This document shows, piece after piece, positions 50,801 through 63,213 of a stretch of DNA of 64,000 nt. The notes beneath the pieces are model-generated. The model searched no databases, was not told the DNA's origin, and saw nothing but the letters and a program-made list of their open reading frames with translations. Within the stretch, counting starts at the first letter, position 1. The number at the start of each line of letters is the position of its first letter. Position numbers and translations under genes: made by a program. This stretch comes from Marchantia polymorpha subsp. ruderalis (lineage: Eukaryota; Streptophyta; Marchantiopsida; Marchantiales; Marchantiaceae), in NCBI GenBank assembly GCA_037833965.1, contig AP031358.1, forward strand, positions 12,966,001 to 13,030,000, read 5' to 3'.

Positions 50801-53800
50801 GGATGGTACATCAATCCAGGAATGACTTATGACTTTCACCAGAAACTGTTTTCTGGTAGTTGTACTTCCTTTATGAAAGAATATTTGAATGTGGAGAATA
50901 AAGCGTGGGCGGAACGTGCTAGGTTTTCAGACAAGGGAGAAGCAAACTCTAGATATCAAGCACGTGATTCCATTCCAATCTTTCACCGTAAGTTGAATTA
51001 GTAAGTGCACCTACCGAGCCCACTATCAACGACACTCGCAAGCGCAGTTATGAGGAAGAACATGATGTTTTCATACTTCATCTTTCTGTAGAACTTGCGG
51101 GACTCAGGAGATTCTTAGGCACATGGCAGGGGATTCCTATTAGCATCTATGCAATGAGCCTTTCGATCTGCAAGACGAGGATGCATGGAGAGGCATGAGA
51201 TAAACCACGATGACAACACAGACCTAGTAGCAGACTTCGAACACATTGCAACCAGCAGCTCTCCACGCCAGCTGGATACATGATCACCGCCAAAGAGTAA
51301 GAATAAGTCCTCCATGGGCTACGAAGACTTGGCCAACTTTCGAGGTGGATCGAGTGCAGCGAAGAGGAACGAGTAAAAATCAAAACGACCTTTGCCTTTA
51401 CTACTCTCTCGACGTAGCTGCAACTGTATAGCAAACTAGCAGTTCTGACTTCTGAAGTTTGGATTTTCCACGGCCAAGTCGGACCCATTCCAACATGTCC
51501 TTGCATAGATCCAAACAGCAGCCGTTGACACCATGCAGTTTCTTGTCTTAGGCCGTGTCTCATAAATGTACGTATTAATGACTTCACGCTAGAGGTGCTT
51601 TACAGATTCGGTACATTCCGTGATTTGGAGATAAACGGCAAATGTATGTCAAGTGGGCAGAAATTGCAATTTCACCGAAAGCACGTTACCCAAACTACGG
51701 CAAACTTTATGGTGACATTCTTTGTTTATCCGTGACTGGGAAAGGATCGACCATGCTTTCACTCGACTGTTGGACTTACTGACAGATCTGGAAAACAATC
51801 AATGCTGCTCAGGTCAGTAAAGAGAGTGCAGCAGCCTGATGGAAAGGCTGATTGAGTGGGGCGAATTCCAGGCATCCATGTCGTTTTCCAGCGTGAGGAT
51901 ATCTTCGGCGAATAACGACGATTTGCATTCTAAAAGATGTTCAGCCGTTGGCTGACGAGTCGCGATTTCTTCAAGGAGACTTGGTCCTGCGGCCTAGCAC
52001 TCGGAGAGCTTTCCGTTATCGCAACCCCTCGCATCGGTATCGAGATCGAAACATGACAAGGATTGTCGGCAGCAACAGCTAGATTGAAACAGAAAAGTGG
52101 ACTCGAGATCTAAAACACTTACATGGTATCGTGGCTGGCAAGGCAGAACCGAGCACAACCTCAATCTCCGCCCAGATCTTCTGTTGACATCGTTTGTGAA
52201 ACAATCCTGATTTGATGCTTTTCTTATAGCTTTTACCTCATGACCTTTCCCAAGTTCAGTGAAGATATTGCAGCTCGATAATCCATCTTCTCAAAGTTCT
52301 TTTGTCACATGGCTCCGATCAAATTGTCAAACCATTTGTACGTAAATCAGTACGTGACCTAGCCGAGCTCTCACATTCTCAAACTAGAAAAGACACAATC
52401 ATATATTGTTACTCTAGACTAGGCTAGTGTGTGTTCTAGGTTAGGTCTAACCCCATGTACCTTGTCTCAAGAATGCAATGCGCTTTTCAACTCGCAGTGC
52501 TTGTCTTTGGTTGATCCTCATATACGAATCTTTCCATTCAGGATGTAACTACCAATGATATCGCATTGAAGTTGGAATATCCTGCTGTATAATTGGGTTA
52601 GGGCATGCATATATTTGGTCTAGGAACACACATGTTTTTTTGAGGGAGCAATACTCATCCTCATGGATGGGGGACAAAGAAGACCTAGAATTGTCATATT
52701 TTCGAACGAATACACAAGTCTGTCTTTCACAGACTATGAGACAAGCGTTCATCATACGGAGGGAGACATTGTAGGTTGAAATGCACATTGATATCTATAA
52801 ATGCCCCAGCTATTCGGCTGAAATCTAAAGGCGAATTATCGAATGCCTCATGAAGCAGCGTTTGGATTGTATGACTGACAACGCGACAACCAGTTTGTGG
52901 ACCTGAGATGGAGATAGGATTACAGAAGTTCGGCTGTGGCCATTGGTGTGACTTGGCACTTGCAAAAAATGTGTCCCTTGGACTTAGCATGCCTGCAGTT
53001 GACATATTACGACTTGAGATTGGCTCTGTCGATGAGCAACAACAGCTCAGACTATGCAAGCTCAATAAGCTCGTGTGACTTTTGTGGGACCTTTTCGGTC
53101 AAATCGAGTGCAAATTATCTTCATCGGGTCCATCCATAAACTGGCCCTCCGTTTGCGAAGCGACAACCATCGCTTTCCAAATCAACGGAACTCAGAAACT
53201 GACAAACGCATCCACGAACTTTCTAATATCTATCACGTTAAACGCGTGTAAGTCTGGTTACCCGACTCTTTGAGCCTAGTAGCCATTGACATACGTTTAC
53301 GATAATCACTCGATTCACTCGTTACACTCTACAGATAGTCCATGCATACGCAAGACGAATTCAAGCTTCTCCGAGTCTCTTGCCAGTGCTCTGTCAACCC
53401 AGTACGTGGAGTGTACAGATCAGCAAATCTCATCGATTCCGAAGCCCACATACGAACAGCTGCGGATTGCAGGCTAAGAAATCCAACGCCGCACAATTGC
53501 TCAAACTCTATTGGCCTTTGCGTGCTCGAGAGTGGACATGAAATCCTTTGACGTGGACGTAAGACTCAACATTCGAAAACCAAGTCCAGTACTAATTTTA
53601 AAGAACATATGTTGGCTCGTTACTCTTGATTGCTCCAATCTGCTCGATGTTCAGACGAGATTCTCGATGCGTCTCTTCAGTCTGGAATCAGCAACCAACG
53701 ATCTATATTTACAGCTCCCGGATTTTCAGACTAACTTGTTCCAATTGTTGGACATCACAGAACGAACGAACTCAGTGAGACTTGGTCTCGGGCCGGGTTG

Positions 53801-54100
53801 ACCGGCGATGACCGGCTAAAGAAAGAAATCGCACATCCATTGGCTGGACAACTCATCGCTTCCATCCAATGTATCGCTAAATTCTATCGCTCTAGCCTAT
53901 TTAGCTGGACCCGGTATAACCTTCTCAGTCGTTCATCTACGCGCTCGGCTTTTCTTGTGGTTCAGCGTGGGCCTCAATGAATCCGTTGCCTATTATTTCG
54001 GGTAGTTGCTGTCGGGCATATTCTCCTCGAGATGCTACTGGAGTTAGCCCATACTTTCAGATCCATGTGGCACGGATTCAGCTTTTCCCATTCTCATGTC
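47861..54100. other. No recognisable gene
   Basis: About 6.2 kb with only short ORFs. 48167-48526 (+, 119 codons) and 50735-51001 (+, 88 codons) have protein-like composition but no family, and opposed ORFs at 51115-51590 are probably chance. 49300-50720 is AT-rich. I see no repeat array or RNA gene. Confidence 0.45.
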
Positions 54101-55991
54101 TAGTTTGTCAAAAGCTACTTACAAGAATCCAAAAGTCTGGAACTGAACAAGAATGATGAAGAAGTTTGAGATTTCATTTACTAAGAACCCTAAAATGTGA
54201 ATTCTGAAGATGCATGATTAATTGTCTCTCAGATAGAGACAGATTGATACGAGTCTAATCAATTGGATTTATAATAACCTGGTTTAACAAAACATGAGTC
54301 TTCTCAAATAACCTCGGGGGTGAGTACCGTCTTGGAGTTTGTAATCTCTACAACGAATATGATCATTCTACAAAAAGTTCTAGAAGTAAATTTAACATAC
54401 ATTTTTTGAAAACTAGAGCTAACTAGACTTAGGAGGTTGAAAATTGCTAGTTTACTTTACTCGTGCTTCTTGTGTGAAACATGCAAAGAAGTACAATGAC
54501 TTTTAAACTCTAAATAATAATAATTTTGATCATTGCATAAGTTGAGTTAAATTTATCATCAAAATTAGCTAATTCAAAGTTTTCATAAAGCTCATAATAC
54601 TGATAAAGATATATTTGATGTAAATGTGTTTTATTATGGGACCATAAACTAGATCTGCTAAAATATGTAATGTTATTGACTATTGTAATGAAGATTTGAT
54701 TGTATGTTTTTTGACTTTTGTCTTGGTGATACATCTATTTAACTAAATGGAATTTGTTGTAAATCCTATTATGAAAAATTTTAAATAGTTGAGTTGATTG
54801 AGCTTTCAATTTTCATAAAAATAAGTTTCCAACTAATGCATACAACTTTGAATAAACAAAAAAAATCAATTTTAAATTTTTAATTGTACAATTGTAGTTA
54901 TTACATATTATTTACATCGTCCTAATGTAGAGCTCCGATCGGTTTGAATTTGGGTCGGGTTCAACCCAAACCCAATCCGAAAAACTGTGTCGGGTTCGGA
55001 TCATTTTAGAGTCGAATCTGGAAAGTGAAAGCACCTCAAGAATCTGTTGAAAATTCAACCAATTCTTTGTTGAGCCTGCTCGAGATGTTTCCGTGCGTTA
55101 TTTTGACACCTAAAGAGACCGATGATTTGTGCTAACGATATGTGCTCATGGCTGGTTGCTCACTCACAGACACGCTGCCTTAGACGCTGCTTTCAAAGTC
55201 AACACATTTGACAAGGGTAGATATTTCAAGTACCGCCACCGATCTCTGCTGGGATGCCGATCGATTCTACATACTTTGCCTGACCTATCTTTGCTACGCA
55301 TTTGCATAGTTGATTTTGGAATAGAGACAAGGTAGAGATGGATTCTCTATTTTGTAATATAAGTCAATCTATATGCAGCTGGTGCTCATCATTCTCATGC
55401 TCATGAATGTTCGTCGCAAATTTAAGGAAGATATAACGACTTTGCAATCCATAACGGCTTAGTGACACTAAGCCGAGTATCAAACTTCAATCGTAAACTT
55501 CCAAAGCATTTCGCTTCAATCTGCTCGATCTAACCAACGAATCAAAATTGATGTCCCACATTGAGCCTTGTGGTAGAAGCGCTCTGAGCGATAGGCAGGT
55601 TAGCGACCGATTGACTGACTGATCAGAGTCCATGGGCTGCGTTCGTTTGAGAATTTGAAGCTTGCCAGGCAGAGCTCGATCGATCGCGATGCAGCCAGAG
55701 CCCTCGATCGATGCGTGCAGGCATGACTATCCAGAGCAAGCAAAAACGGCGCCATAGCACGTAGCCTTGCTTGGAGCCCAACAATAAATTTGATCTGAGG
55801 TTGATTCAAAAGCGTCAGCTTTCGATGACATTGCAAAGCGTGGCTAGCACCGGCTAATCAATTTGCTTGCATTACCACACTTCAACCTCTAGGTTTCGGG
55901 TCGGTACAGCCCTCTACCCGAACCTGGATCCGATCCGACCTGAACTCGGAATTTTAGGTTTTACCCAAACCCTATAGGAGCCTTATCCTAG
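54101..55991. other. AT-rich then mixed intergenic DNA
   Basis: 54150-54930 is AT-rich. GGGTCGGGTTCAACCC-type words at 54952-54985 and inverted-sense relatives at 55895-55960 resemble the ends of dispersed plant repeats. A 21-bp perfect palindrome lies at 55455-55475 (CGGCTTAGTG, central A, complement). Confidence 0.45.
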
Positions 55992-56455
55992 TGTAGTAAC
56001 CCAGTTTTTGTTTTTTGTCGGAATTAAAACATTTTTGAAAAATAAGTACCGCGGTAGCAGCTGTAAATAGTAATCGGTACGCGAAAACAGAGTAAAAAGG
56101 AGAATCGCGGGTCTAGGAGAATCTAGGAGTTCGGGGGCTTAGGCGGCGGTAGGGCGCCTTGGACGGAACAGACGGTTCATGCTGAGGGAAGCGCCTTTGG
56201 CAAAACCTATCTTGTTGAGGGGTCTTCGGCTGAAGGGCCTTCGGCGGAAGCAAAAGCAAACGCCTTCGGCTGAGACCCATGTAGAGGAGTTTTCGCTGAA
56301 GACGTACGAAGCATGTGACACGGAACGCCTTCGTCAAGGAAAAACAACCTCGTCACTAGATAGACGCCTTCGGCGGTAGATTCCTTCGCCCCAGCGCCTT
56401 CGTCGCTAGCGCCGTCTTCGTCGTTAGGGTTCGCCTTCGGCGGAAGGCAATGCCT
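55992..56455 (+). mobile_element. LTR 5'-end fragment
   Basis: It begins TGTAGTAACCCAG and continues TTTTTGTTTTTTGTCGGAA, AAGTACCGCGG.AGCAGCTG and TAATCGGTACGCGAAA, matching the first ~130 bp of the solo LTR at 61370 closely. It then degrades into CTTCGGCGG-rich text. The right limit, at the junction with the minus-strand gag-protease ORF, is approximate. Confidence 0.85.
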
Positions 56456-58617
56456 TCGCCTCTAGTATGCTCCTTCCTTGAAGATAACTCAGGATCCTCT
56501 CTCACCCTTCCACCTAAGGACCCTATTGACACCTTGACTCTGTTATCATGAGGACCATATGTGATTGATGGCTTCAGTCCTCCCCAATCCACAATGGCAT
56601 TAGCCATTCTCAACCAAGGTCTGCCCAATAGAATAGGGAAAGTGTCCCTGTTCGAATGCATCTTAATCACATGAAATGTGACAATGTACTCCTCACCACC
56701 AGTGGACAACCGGCAATCTTTAATCATCTCCACTGGTACAGCCGAAGTCTGATTGGCCATATTGATAATGAAAGGTGAGGGGCCTGTCAGATTCAAACCT
56801 AACATTCGCATGGTGTGTTCAAGTAGGATGTTCAAACCACTACCCCCATCAACTAATACATTGGGAATCATCTTGTCTACCACTACCACCTCTATCTCCA
56901 CAGGTTTGACATCTTGACTTCCTTTTTGCAAATGAACTCTAGCAGCGACTCGAGTCTTCGTCTTTCCACTCCTTCTATGCACTGGAATGCCCTCCTTCAA
57001 AGTCTTACGAGCAATGGGAGATATTTCCAGCAGCTGACCAAAAGTAATGTCAGCCTTCAGCGAACTAAGATCTGACCACAAATTGTACTTCTTCGACTCT
57101 CTCCTTTTCTGACATCTCATGTACTCCCACTCTTTCATGGGAATCCCCGGTCCTTCCCACTCTCTTGGTTCATTGCTTTCTGAATCTTGCGTGACAGGTG
57201 GCACTTCTGCATCATGCAGAACCTCACCTCTTTTCTCCTCTGCCCTTGTAATCCTCCTTGCTCTCCTCGCCACTCTCTCAAGATCAGAGAGATGAGGAAG
57301 CTCCTCTGATGAAGTCTCCCCTTGCTCATCCTCATTCTCCTCAATTTGCATCTTGCGATGCATAGCTCTGGTGGTGACAGTAAGGGCCGGAGCTTCATGC
57401 ATAATCACATCATCCGAATTTTTCAACTTATAAGTAATCAGGTTAGCATGTGGAGGCCACTGATTCTGCTCCTGTTTGACTATTCCCTCACCAAGATCAG
57501 AACTACCACGCTGGACATCTCCATCATCGCCATTTGCAAATCTAGCATCTTGAGAGTTTGAAGAACATGGATCTGCAAATGAAACCTGTTTTCTGCTGTC
57601 ACTACAAGGTTCATCTCGTGATTCACTCTGGATAGGAATATATCTGTTCACTGTCTGCAGTCCAACAGGTGGATTGAATGTCTACTTGCTGTTCTCATGA
57701 TCATAATACAAGTTAGGGGGTCTAAGATTGTTAGAATGCTCATTCTGTGATCTTGCACCCCTCATATTTTCTCTAGCCTGGTGAGGACTAACAGCAGGCT
57801 GAGGCATCCTAATAACTTTCTCTGGCTGCCGACATTGGTCAGAAGGATGACTACCTCCACAGTTACTACACCCATTAACTCCAACTTCAGACCAACACTG
57901 ACCTGAATAGTGCCACCTACCACAAAAAGCATGCAATTCTTTTCTCTCCCCATTTTGACCAACCTAACCCCTAGGAGGCCCTCTGTACCCGCCTTGACCT
58001 TGGTAATTTGGTCCTTGGCCCCTTTGATGTTGCACAGGTGGGCCACCGCTCATTCTATTATCACGGTTCTGCACCATCCTACAAAACTGTTTGGAGTGCC
58101 CGGATTGACCACACTGGACACACCACAGGCTTGATGAATGTCTACCTGACTCGACTGGAGGAGGAGGCCCCGGCTGTTTACTCCTAATCATCAAGGCCAT
58201 CTGATCTGTGATGCTCTGCATCTGTTTCATCATGGTTTCCTGAAAACCTGCCTGACTGGCATTCAATCTTTTCTCTACATCTGCCAGGTTAGGGCCCACC
58301 GTAGGAGCTGGCAATGCTAGAACAGGCGTTGGTTCTCTGGTCTGCGAAATTGACTCAATGAGAAAATGGGGAGCTTTACCCCTATGCCTACCTAAGTCTC
58401 CTTCAATTGCTCTAGGACGAATTGGAATGAACTGAGGAATGGATTCATCCTCCTTCCTCCACAATCTATCATAGTCCTTGTCAATGTTCTCTATCTCTCT
58501 GGCAGCCATCTTGGCCTCAGCAAGAATTTGAGGGCTTCTTTCTAACACACCTCTGATGGTCCTAGCTTTGAAAAACCCTTGGATAAAAAATTGTCTCAAC
58601 GTATCGTCATTGAGCAT
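56456..58617 (-). pseudogene. Ty3/gypsy-type gag-protease fragment with two TAG stops
   Basis: One continuous minus-strand frame from ATG at 58617 runs through TAG at 57964-57966 and TAG at 57682-57684 into the LTR fragment. The first part has gag C-terminal character (LRQFFIQGFFKARTIRGVL), then a CCHC knuckle (CVQCGQSGHSKQFC) and a second Cys/His cluster (CSNCGGSHPSDQC). Further on is a retropepsin domain: LVDGGSGLNIL carries the catalytic D-x-G, and LLGRPWLRMANAIVDW is the usual second half. The frame leaves family similarity at about 56460. No reverse transcriptase, RNase H or integrase follows. There are no frameshifts, only the two nonsense codons. It is bounded by LTR-like sequence on both sides in the opposite orientation, so it is a captured or nested fragment. 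Confidence 0.85.
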
Positions 58618-58624
58618 TGTACCC

Positions 58625-59979
58625 TATGGTGACACACTTTTTGTTTTTTTGCAGAATTTAAACAATTTTAGAAAACTAGTACCGAAGCAGTGTTTGTAGT
58701 TAGAAAAGAGTACGTTAAATAGAGTGGATTGAGGAGATCGTCACGAGGTCACGAAGAATCACGTAGTCGGATGTACCAACGCCAATGTCTTCGGCGCCTT
58801 CGGCAAAAGCTCCTTTTCTAAGGTGTCTCTACTCACGCGCTTCCCGCGTCTAAAGAAGCTACGCTTCCGGCGCAGACACCTCAGGAGGAGGTTTTGCTAA
58901 AGACGTCAGAAGAACGGCCCGGACCTCTGAAGGCTTCCGACCATGAGTGCGCCTTCGGCGATGCGCCGCTAGCGCGGAAAGGGAAAACCTTCATAACGAT
59001 CGGAATACACGGTAGATCCAGTTGGTTGAAGTTGCATTAGAAAGAGCTCGGGACGCTCGTTCTAACGAGCCCAAGAGCGTCGGAGATGGATCAGGGACGG
59101 AGAAGTTATGAGCGTCGGAAAACTCGTAGCCGGACATGCGCCGTTCGCGCTAGGGTTCACAGCCGGAAAGGACTCCCGTACGCCTTCGGCGATGCGCCTT
59201 CGGCGGAATCGCGCGCTCATGGGAGGAAACCAACTCAGAGTCGGAAGCGCCTTTGGCGGCTGCTCATGGAAGGAAAGCGCCGGTCGGATGTACGCCTCCG
59301 ACGTGGCGCTGATGGCCGGCTGCGCTGGCATGATTTGCGCCGGCGGGATATGCGCCGTCAGCAATGGACGAGGCAGAACGGATAAAATAAGCGGTACGAA
59401 TACGCGCCGGCGTAATTCGCGCCGACTGGATGTGCGCCTCCAGCAAGGCGCCGACAGATAAGGAACACGTCAGCGGCGACGCGCCTCCGGTGATGGACGG
59501 GTTAGGGAAACACAACATAGCCGACGTATACACGGCGGCGGACTCGAGTCCGGAAGACGGCGGCGGCGGGAGAATTCAACATTCACGCATGCGAATGCGC
59601 GCAGTGCGGAGATGTGAATTCGCGCATGCAAAGGGCGAACCGTTAGGCCGTATAGCCGGTAACCAGTATCCAGTAAGAACGTTGGACGTTCTTGAATTCG
59701 GAGAAGAAAAGACTGCTCTCCAGTCTCATTCTCTCATTCTTGATTCTGCGAGTTCCAGCTTCCAAGATTACGCGCAAAGGCGGAGAGACCTGCAGTGAGA
59801 GGAGAGAGTGCGGAGACGAGTTGCGCAAGGATCTTGACAGACTTTGGAGAGAATTGCGAGTAGCGAACTTGAGCGTGAGCGAAGAGAGAGTGAGCAGTCA
59901 GTGCTTGAGCGGCCGACGCGCAGTGGCGATTGTGAGAGGGCGAGCGAAAGGGAGAACGTTTGTGTGTGCAGGAAACGCA
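58625..59979 (+). mobile_element. Diverged LTR-family copy and leader upstream of the repeated ORF
   Basis: TATGGTGACACACTTTTTG, then CTAGTACCGAAGCAG and GAGTACG, align with the start of the solo LTR; the terminal TG has become TA. A module with CATAAC (58992-58997), AGAGCTCGGGACGCTCGTTCTAACGAG and AGTTATGAGCGTCGG (59104-59118) matches the repeated modules of the 61.4-63.8 kb LTR. It is dense in GCCTTCGGCG words. From about 59700 the sequence becomes a purine-rich leader (GAGAGAG, GAGCGAG) before the ATG at 59980. I see no clear LTR 3' end. Confidence 0.6.
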
Positions 59980-61586
59980 ATGTCGAAGGTTCCCCAGCTG
60001 CGAGTGTCTCCCCTCAGGGTGCCGCAGATCGGTCTACGCGCATTTCAAGATGTGCTGCTGGGGCTGAAGCTCGATTTCCTCCTGTGGGGGTGGAACTGGA
60101 CATGTCCGGAGATGGTGCGCGAGTATCTGCAGGAGAGACACAAGCCCTCACGCGGATTCCGTCCACATCCAGAAAGATGGGACATTTGTGACTAGGCGCA
60201 GGTGTTGGGCAGGTGTGCCGGCGAGGAAGGGTATCTCCTCTTCGAGGCCGATAGCGTGAAGGTGTCCTAGGAGGAAGAAATCTCCTACAATGAGCTTTTC
60301 AAAGTTGCCAGACATCCCAAGAACGGTTTCCGGACACGGGATTACAAGGATCGATTGCGGAGAAATGTCGCGACTGCATTACTGCAGATATTGCAGCCGA
60401 CCAAGACCGCTTACATGCATGGTTGGCAGGTAGGATTTGTGGAGCTAGTGTTGTCAGGAGCTCCAGTGCATTGGGCACGACTCCTGTGGAAGGTGACGCG
60501 CCAACATGCGCAAGAAGAGAAAGGAGGAACCCTCAATCATCTTTCGCCTTACTTGATTGTGTTTTATCGGGCGATGGGTTGTTTGACAAATTCAGAGCGG
60601 ACACGGTTTCCGCTGCTGACCCGGAGCTATCCAGGTAGATACTCACGGGAGGCCGAAGTAGACACGGATCCGGACGAGGAACCTGCCAGTCCGCCTCCGG
60701 CTCCGGCCCCAGCAAGAGCAGCAGAAGAACGTCGAAGTGAGCGCATTCCGCGAAAGCGGAAGTGGGATGAGAGACCTGAGGACAGGCAACCGGAAGTGCC
60801 AGCTGTGCCAACTCATAGTCGGCCCACCCACGAGCCTCACAGTCGACCAAAACAGAGGGCACGCAAAATGCCAACTAGTACTGAGGAGACCGGGCGTACT
60901 CCGGTCCGGCGGAATCCCACGCAGGAGGAGATAATCGCGCAGATTCTAGGGAAGTCGACAAATACCTCTGCGCAGAAGGCACCAATGCCTTCGGAAGGAG
61001 ATGGACGGACTGACAGTCGGCCGACTACGAGTCGGGCGACTGAAGGACGACAAGCGGAAGGAAGGCCAACTGAGCGGCGCGTTGAACTGGACAGCAGGCC
61101 AGAAGCAGAAGAGAGTTTGGCTGACGAGCCAACAGCCCTCAGAGGGTCGTCTTCGGCGGAAGGCACTTCTGGGAAAACGCCACCAGCAAGCAGGCCAAGT
61201 GGAGTGAAGACGCGCAGGGTGTATCCGACTCCCAGTCGGACAACTGCTAGTCGGCCGACTGCGAGTCGGTCAACAGAGGGTCGGCCGGATTCGCCGACTG
61301 CGAGACGGACAGGGCCGGCGACCAGTGTGCGGACGCCTTCGGCGGACGCACCTTCAGCGAAGACACCTTTGTGGTAACCCACTTTTTGTTTTTTGTCGGA
61401 ACTAAAACATTTTTGAATAGTAAGTACCGCCGCAGCAGCTGTAAATAGTAATCGGTACGCGAAACCAGAGTAAAAAGAGGGTCCTGGACAGTCAAGGGGT
61501 TTTGGGCTTAGGCCACAGTGGGACGCTTGGGACGGAACGGGCGGTTCATGCTGCAGGATCAGCTTCGAGCACCTTCGTCGGTAGAT

Positions 61587-62355
61587 CACTCATAACTTTC
61601 TCAATTCGTAACGCCTTGAGTTGCTTCGGGTCTTGTTGCAAAGAGCTCGCGACGCTCGTTCTAACGAGACCAACAACTTGTGAAACGGATGAGAGGTCAC
61701 TGAGTTATGAGTGTCGGAAGTTACCGATGGGGGGGGGGCCTTCGGCGGTACGGTACTCCTGCGGCGGAAGAACCGCCGGAAGATGCGCCTTGGGCGGTAG
61801 ACGCCTTCGGTCAACGCCTTCGGGTCAACGCCTTTGGCGATGCGGGAGAGTGCATTCGGCGGAAGAGTGAATCCCTCATAACTTTCTCAATGCGCAACGC
61901 CTCGACTTGGTTAGGGTTTCGTTGGAAAGAGCTCGACGCGCTGATTCTAACGAGCCCAAGAACGCCACGAATGGAGGAGAATTCCGGGAGTTATGAAAGT
62001 CGCAAGATACTCAGCTTTCCGCCTGCGCACAGGCGTTCGCCTGTGCACAGGCGCTTCGGCGTCGGCGGGAAATCCGCCTTGGGCCCTAGAAATGCGCCTT
62101 GTGAGGTAGAAAGTGTACGGCGCCTTCTGCGCCAGCTCAGCGCCGCGGACGGCCAGGTCAGCGCCGCGGACGGACAGGTCAGCGCCGCGGACGGACTGTG
62201 GATAGGCGAACGCCTTCGGCGGAAGAGGAAAACCGACATAACTTTCTCAATTCTTAGCGGTTTGACTTTATTCGGGTCTCGTTGGAAAGAACTTGACGAG
62301 CTGGTTGCAACGAGACCAAGATCTCTTGAAACGGATAAGGCGTCAATGAGTTATG
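61587..62355 (+). repeat. Three hairpin-bounded modules within the LTR
   Basis: Each module opens with CATAACTTTCTCAAT and closes with AGTTATGA, which are complementary: 61587-61597 with 61703-61713 (11 bp perfect), 61877-61883 with 61989-61995, and 62237-62243 with 62349-62355. Inside each is (C/G)TTGACTT-like text, AAGAGCTCG or its variants, and TTCTAACGAG. The modules are 112-127 bp long and start 286 and 360 bp apart. A fourth is at 58992-59110. Confidence 0.85.
62137..62194. repeat. 21-bp GC-rich tandem repeat, three units
   Basis: TCAGCGCCGCGGACGG starts at 62137, 62158 and 62179. Confidence 0.95.
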
Positions 62356-62674
62356 AGCGTCGAAAGCGGCTGTCATGGTTAGGCGTGAGGCCTTCGGCGT
62401 TAACAGTTAGAGGGGCCTTCGGCCCAAGGCGGCCTGCGAGTAGGCGGCTTGCGTGTAGGACGCGTGGGACCCACAGTCCTCGGATTTTGGAGAAGGAATT
62501 TTGGCCTAGATTCAGAGATCTTGCGGGGCCGATATCTTTGCGATGGACGGTTGGATGGATCTGAAATTTTGTGGGGCCGTTGATCTCGGCCGGCCACGCA
62601 TGCCTGCAAATTTTCAGCCTCAGATCTTGGATGGGAAGGCGCTGGCGGCTCTGTACAGTAGGCTTAGGATTCAG

Positions 62675-62700
62675 ATTTAGGGTTAGGGTTAGATTTAGGT
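62675..62700. repeat. Short telomere-like motif run
   Basis: Degenerate TTTAGGG words (ATTTAGGGTTAGGGTTAG, then ATTTAGG) inside the LTR. Only three or four units, so not a telomere. Confidence 0.6.
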
Positions 62701-62801
62701 TGTAAGTTAGAGGGGAAGGCAGCCGCCGACTCCTCAGGTGTAGGATCTGTTGCGGCTCGCACCATGGCATTGCAGTGTAGTGTTAGGTAGGACTTAGAAG
62801 G

Positions 62802-62810
62802 TATAAAATA
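62802..62810 (+). promoter_or_regulatory. LTR TATA box
   Basis: TATAAAATA, followed about 30 bp later by a likely transcription start in the TTTTGCCTGGGG region. It marks the U3/R border of the LTR. Confidence 0.65.
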
Positions 62811-63213
62811 GTTCCAGGCGTTTTGCCTGGGGTTCTTTCCCATCAGAAGTGCAGATCAGGAACCCATTTCCTTTGCGTGTTTGTGTCCTTGAGCTCTGTC
62901 ACCACGCACGAGGAGTTACAACTTAGCGTTCCGCATTTTGTAGCTGAAGGCCTGCGGCCGAATGTTCAGAGCTAGTACATTGGTTAGAGACTTGAGTAGT
63001 TCGGAACTGCACCTGCGGGTGACTGCCGATGCTCAGAGCCAGTGACTAGTTAGATACTTGAACAGTTTCGCCCCTACACCTTCGAGTGTTCCTTTCTGAT
63101 TGTACTCCCTTGGGATTTTTCCCCTGAATGCCAAAGTGAAGTTTTGCTACTTCGTGTAAGCCTTGGTTGTAAATTCAGGTTACGCTGCAGCAGGTGCTTT
63201 GAGGGTAACCCCT

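Noticed and set aside
51115-51590. 146-codon minus ORF
   Set aside because: No domain, no promoter or signal peptide, and overlapping open frames on both strands; likely chance.
59086-59798. Overlapping Arg/Ala-rich ORFs on both strands
   Set aside because: Products of CGCCTTCGGCG-rich LTR-type sequence; no protein family visible.
60837-61589. 250-codon minus-strand ORF
   Set aside because: It is antisense to the repeated ORF and crosses the LTR insertion junction, so it cannot be an original gene.
61707-62564. 285-codon plus ORF within the LTR
   Set aside because: It lies in the U3 part of the LTR and is open because of GC-rich modules; its repeated phrases mirror DNA repeats and no domain is recognised.
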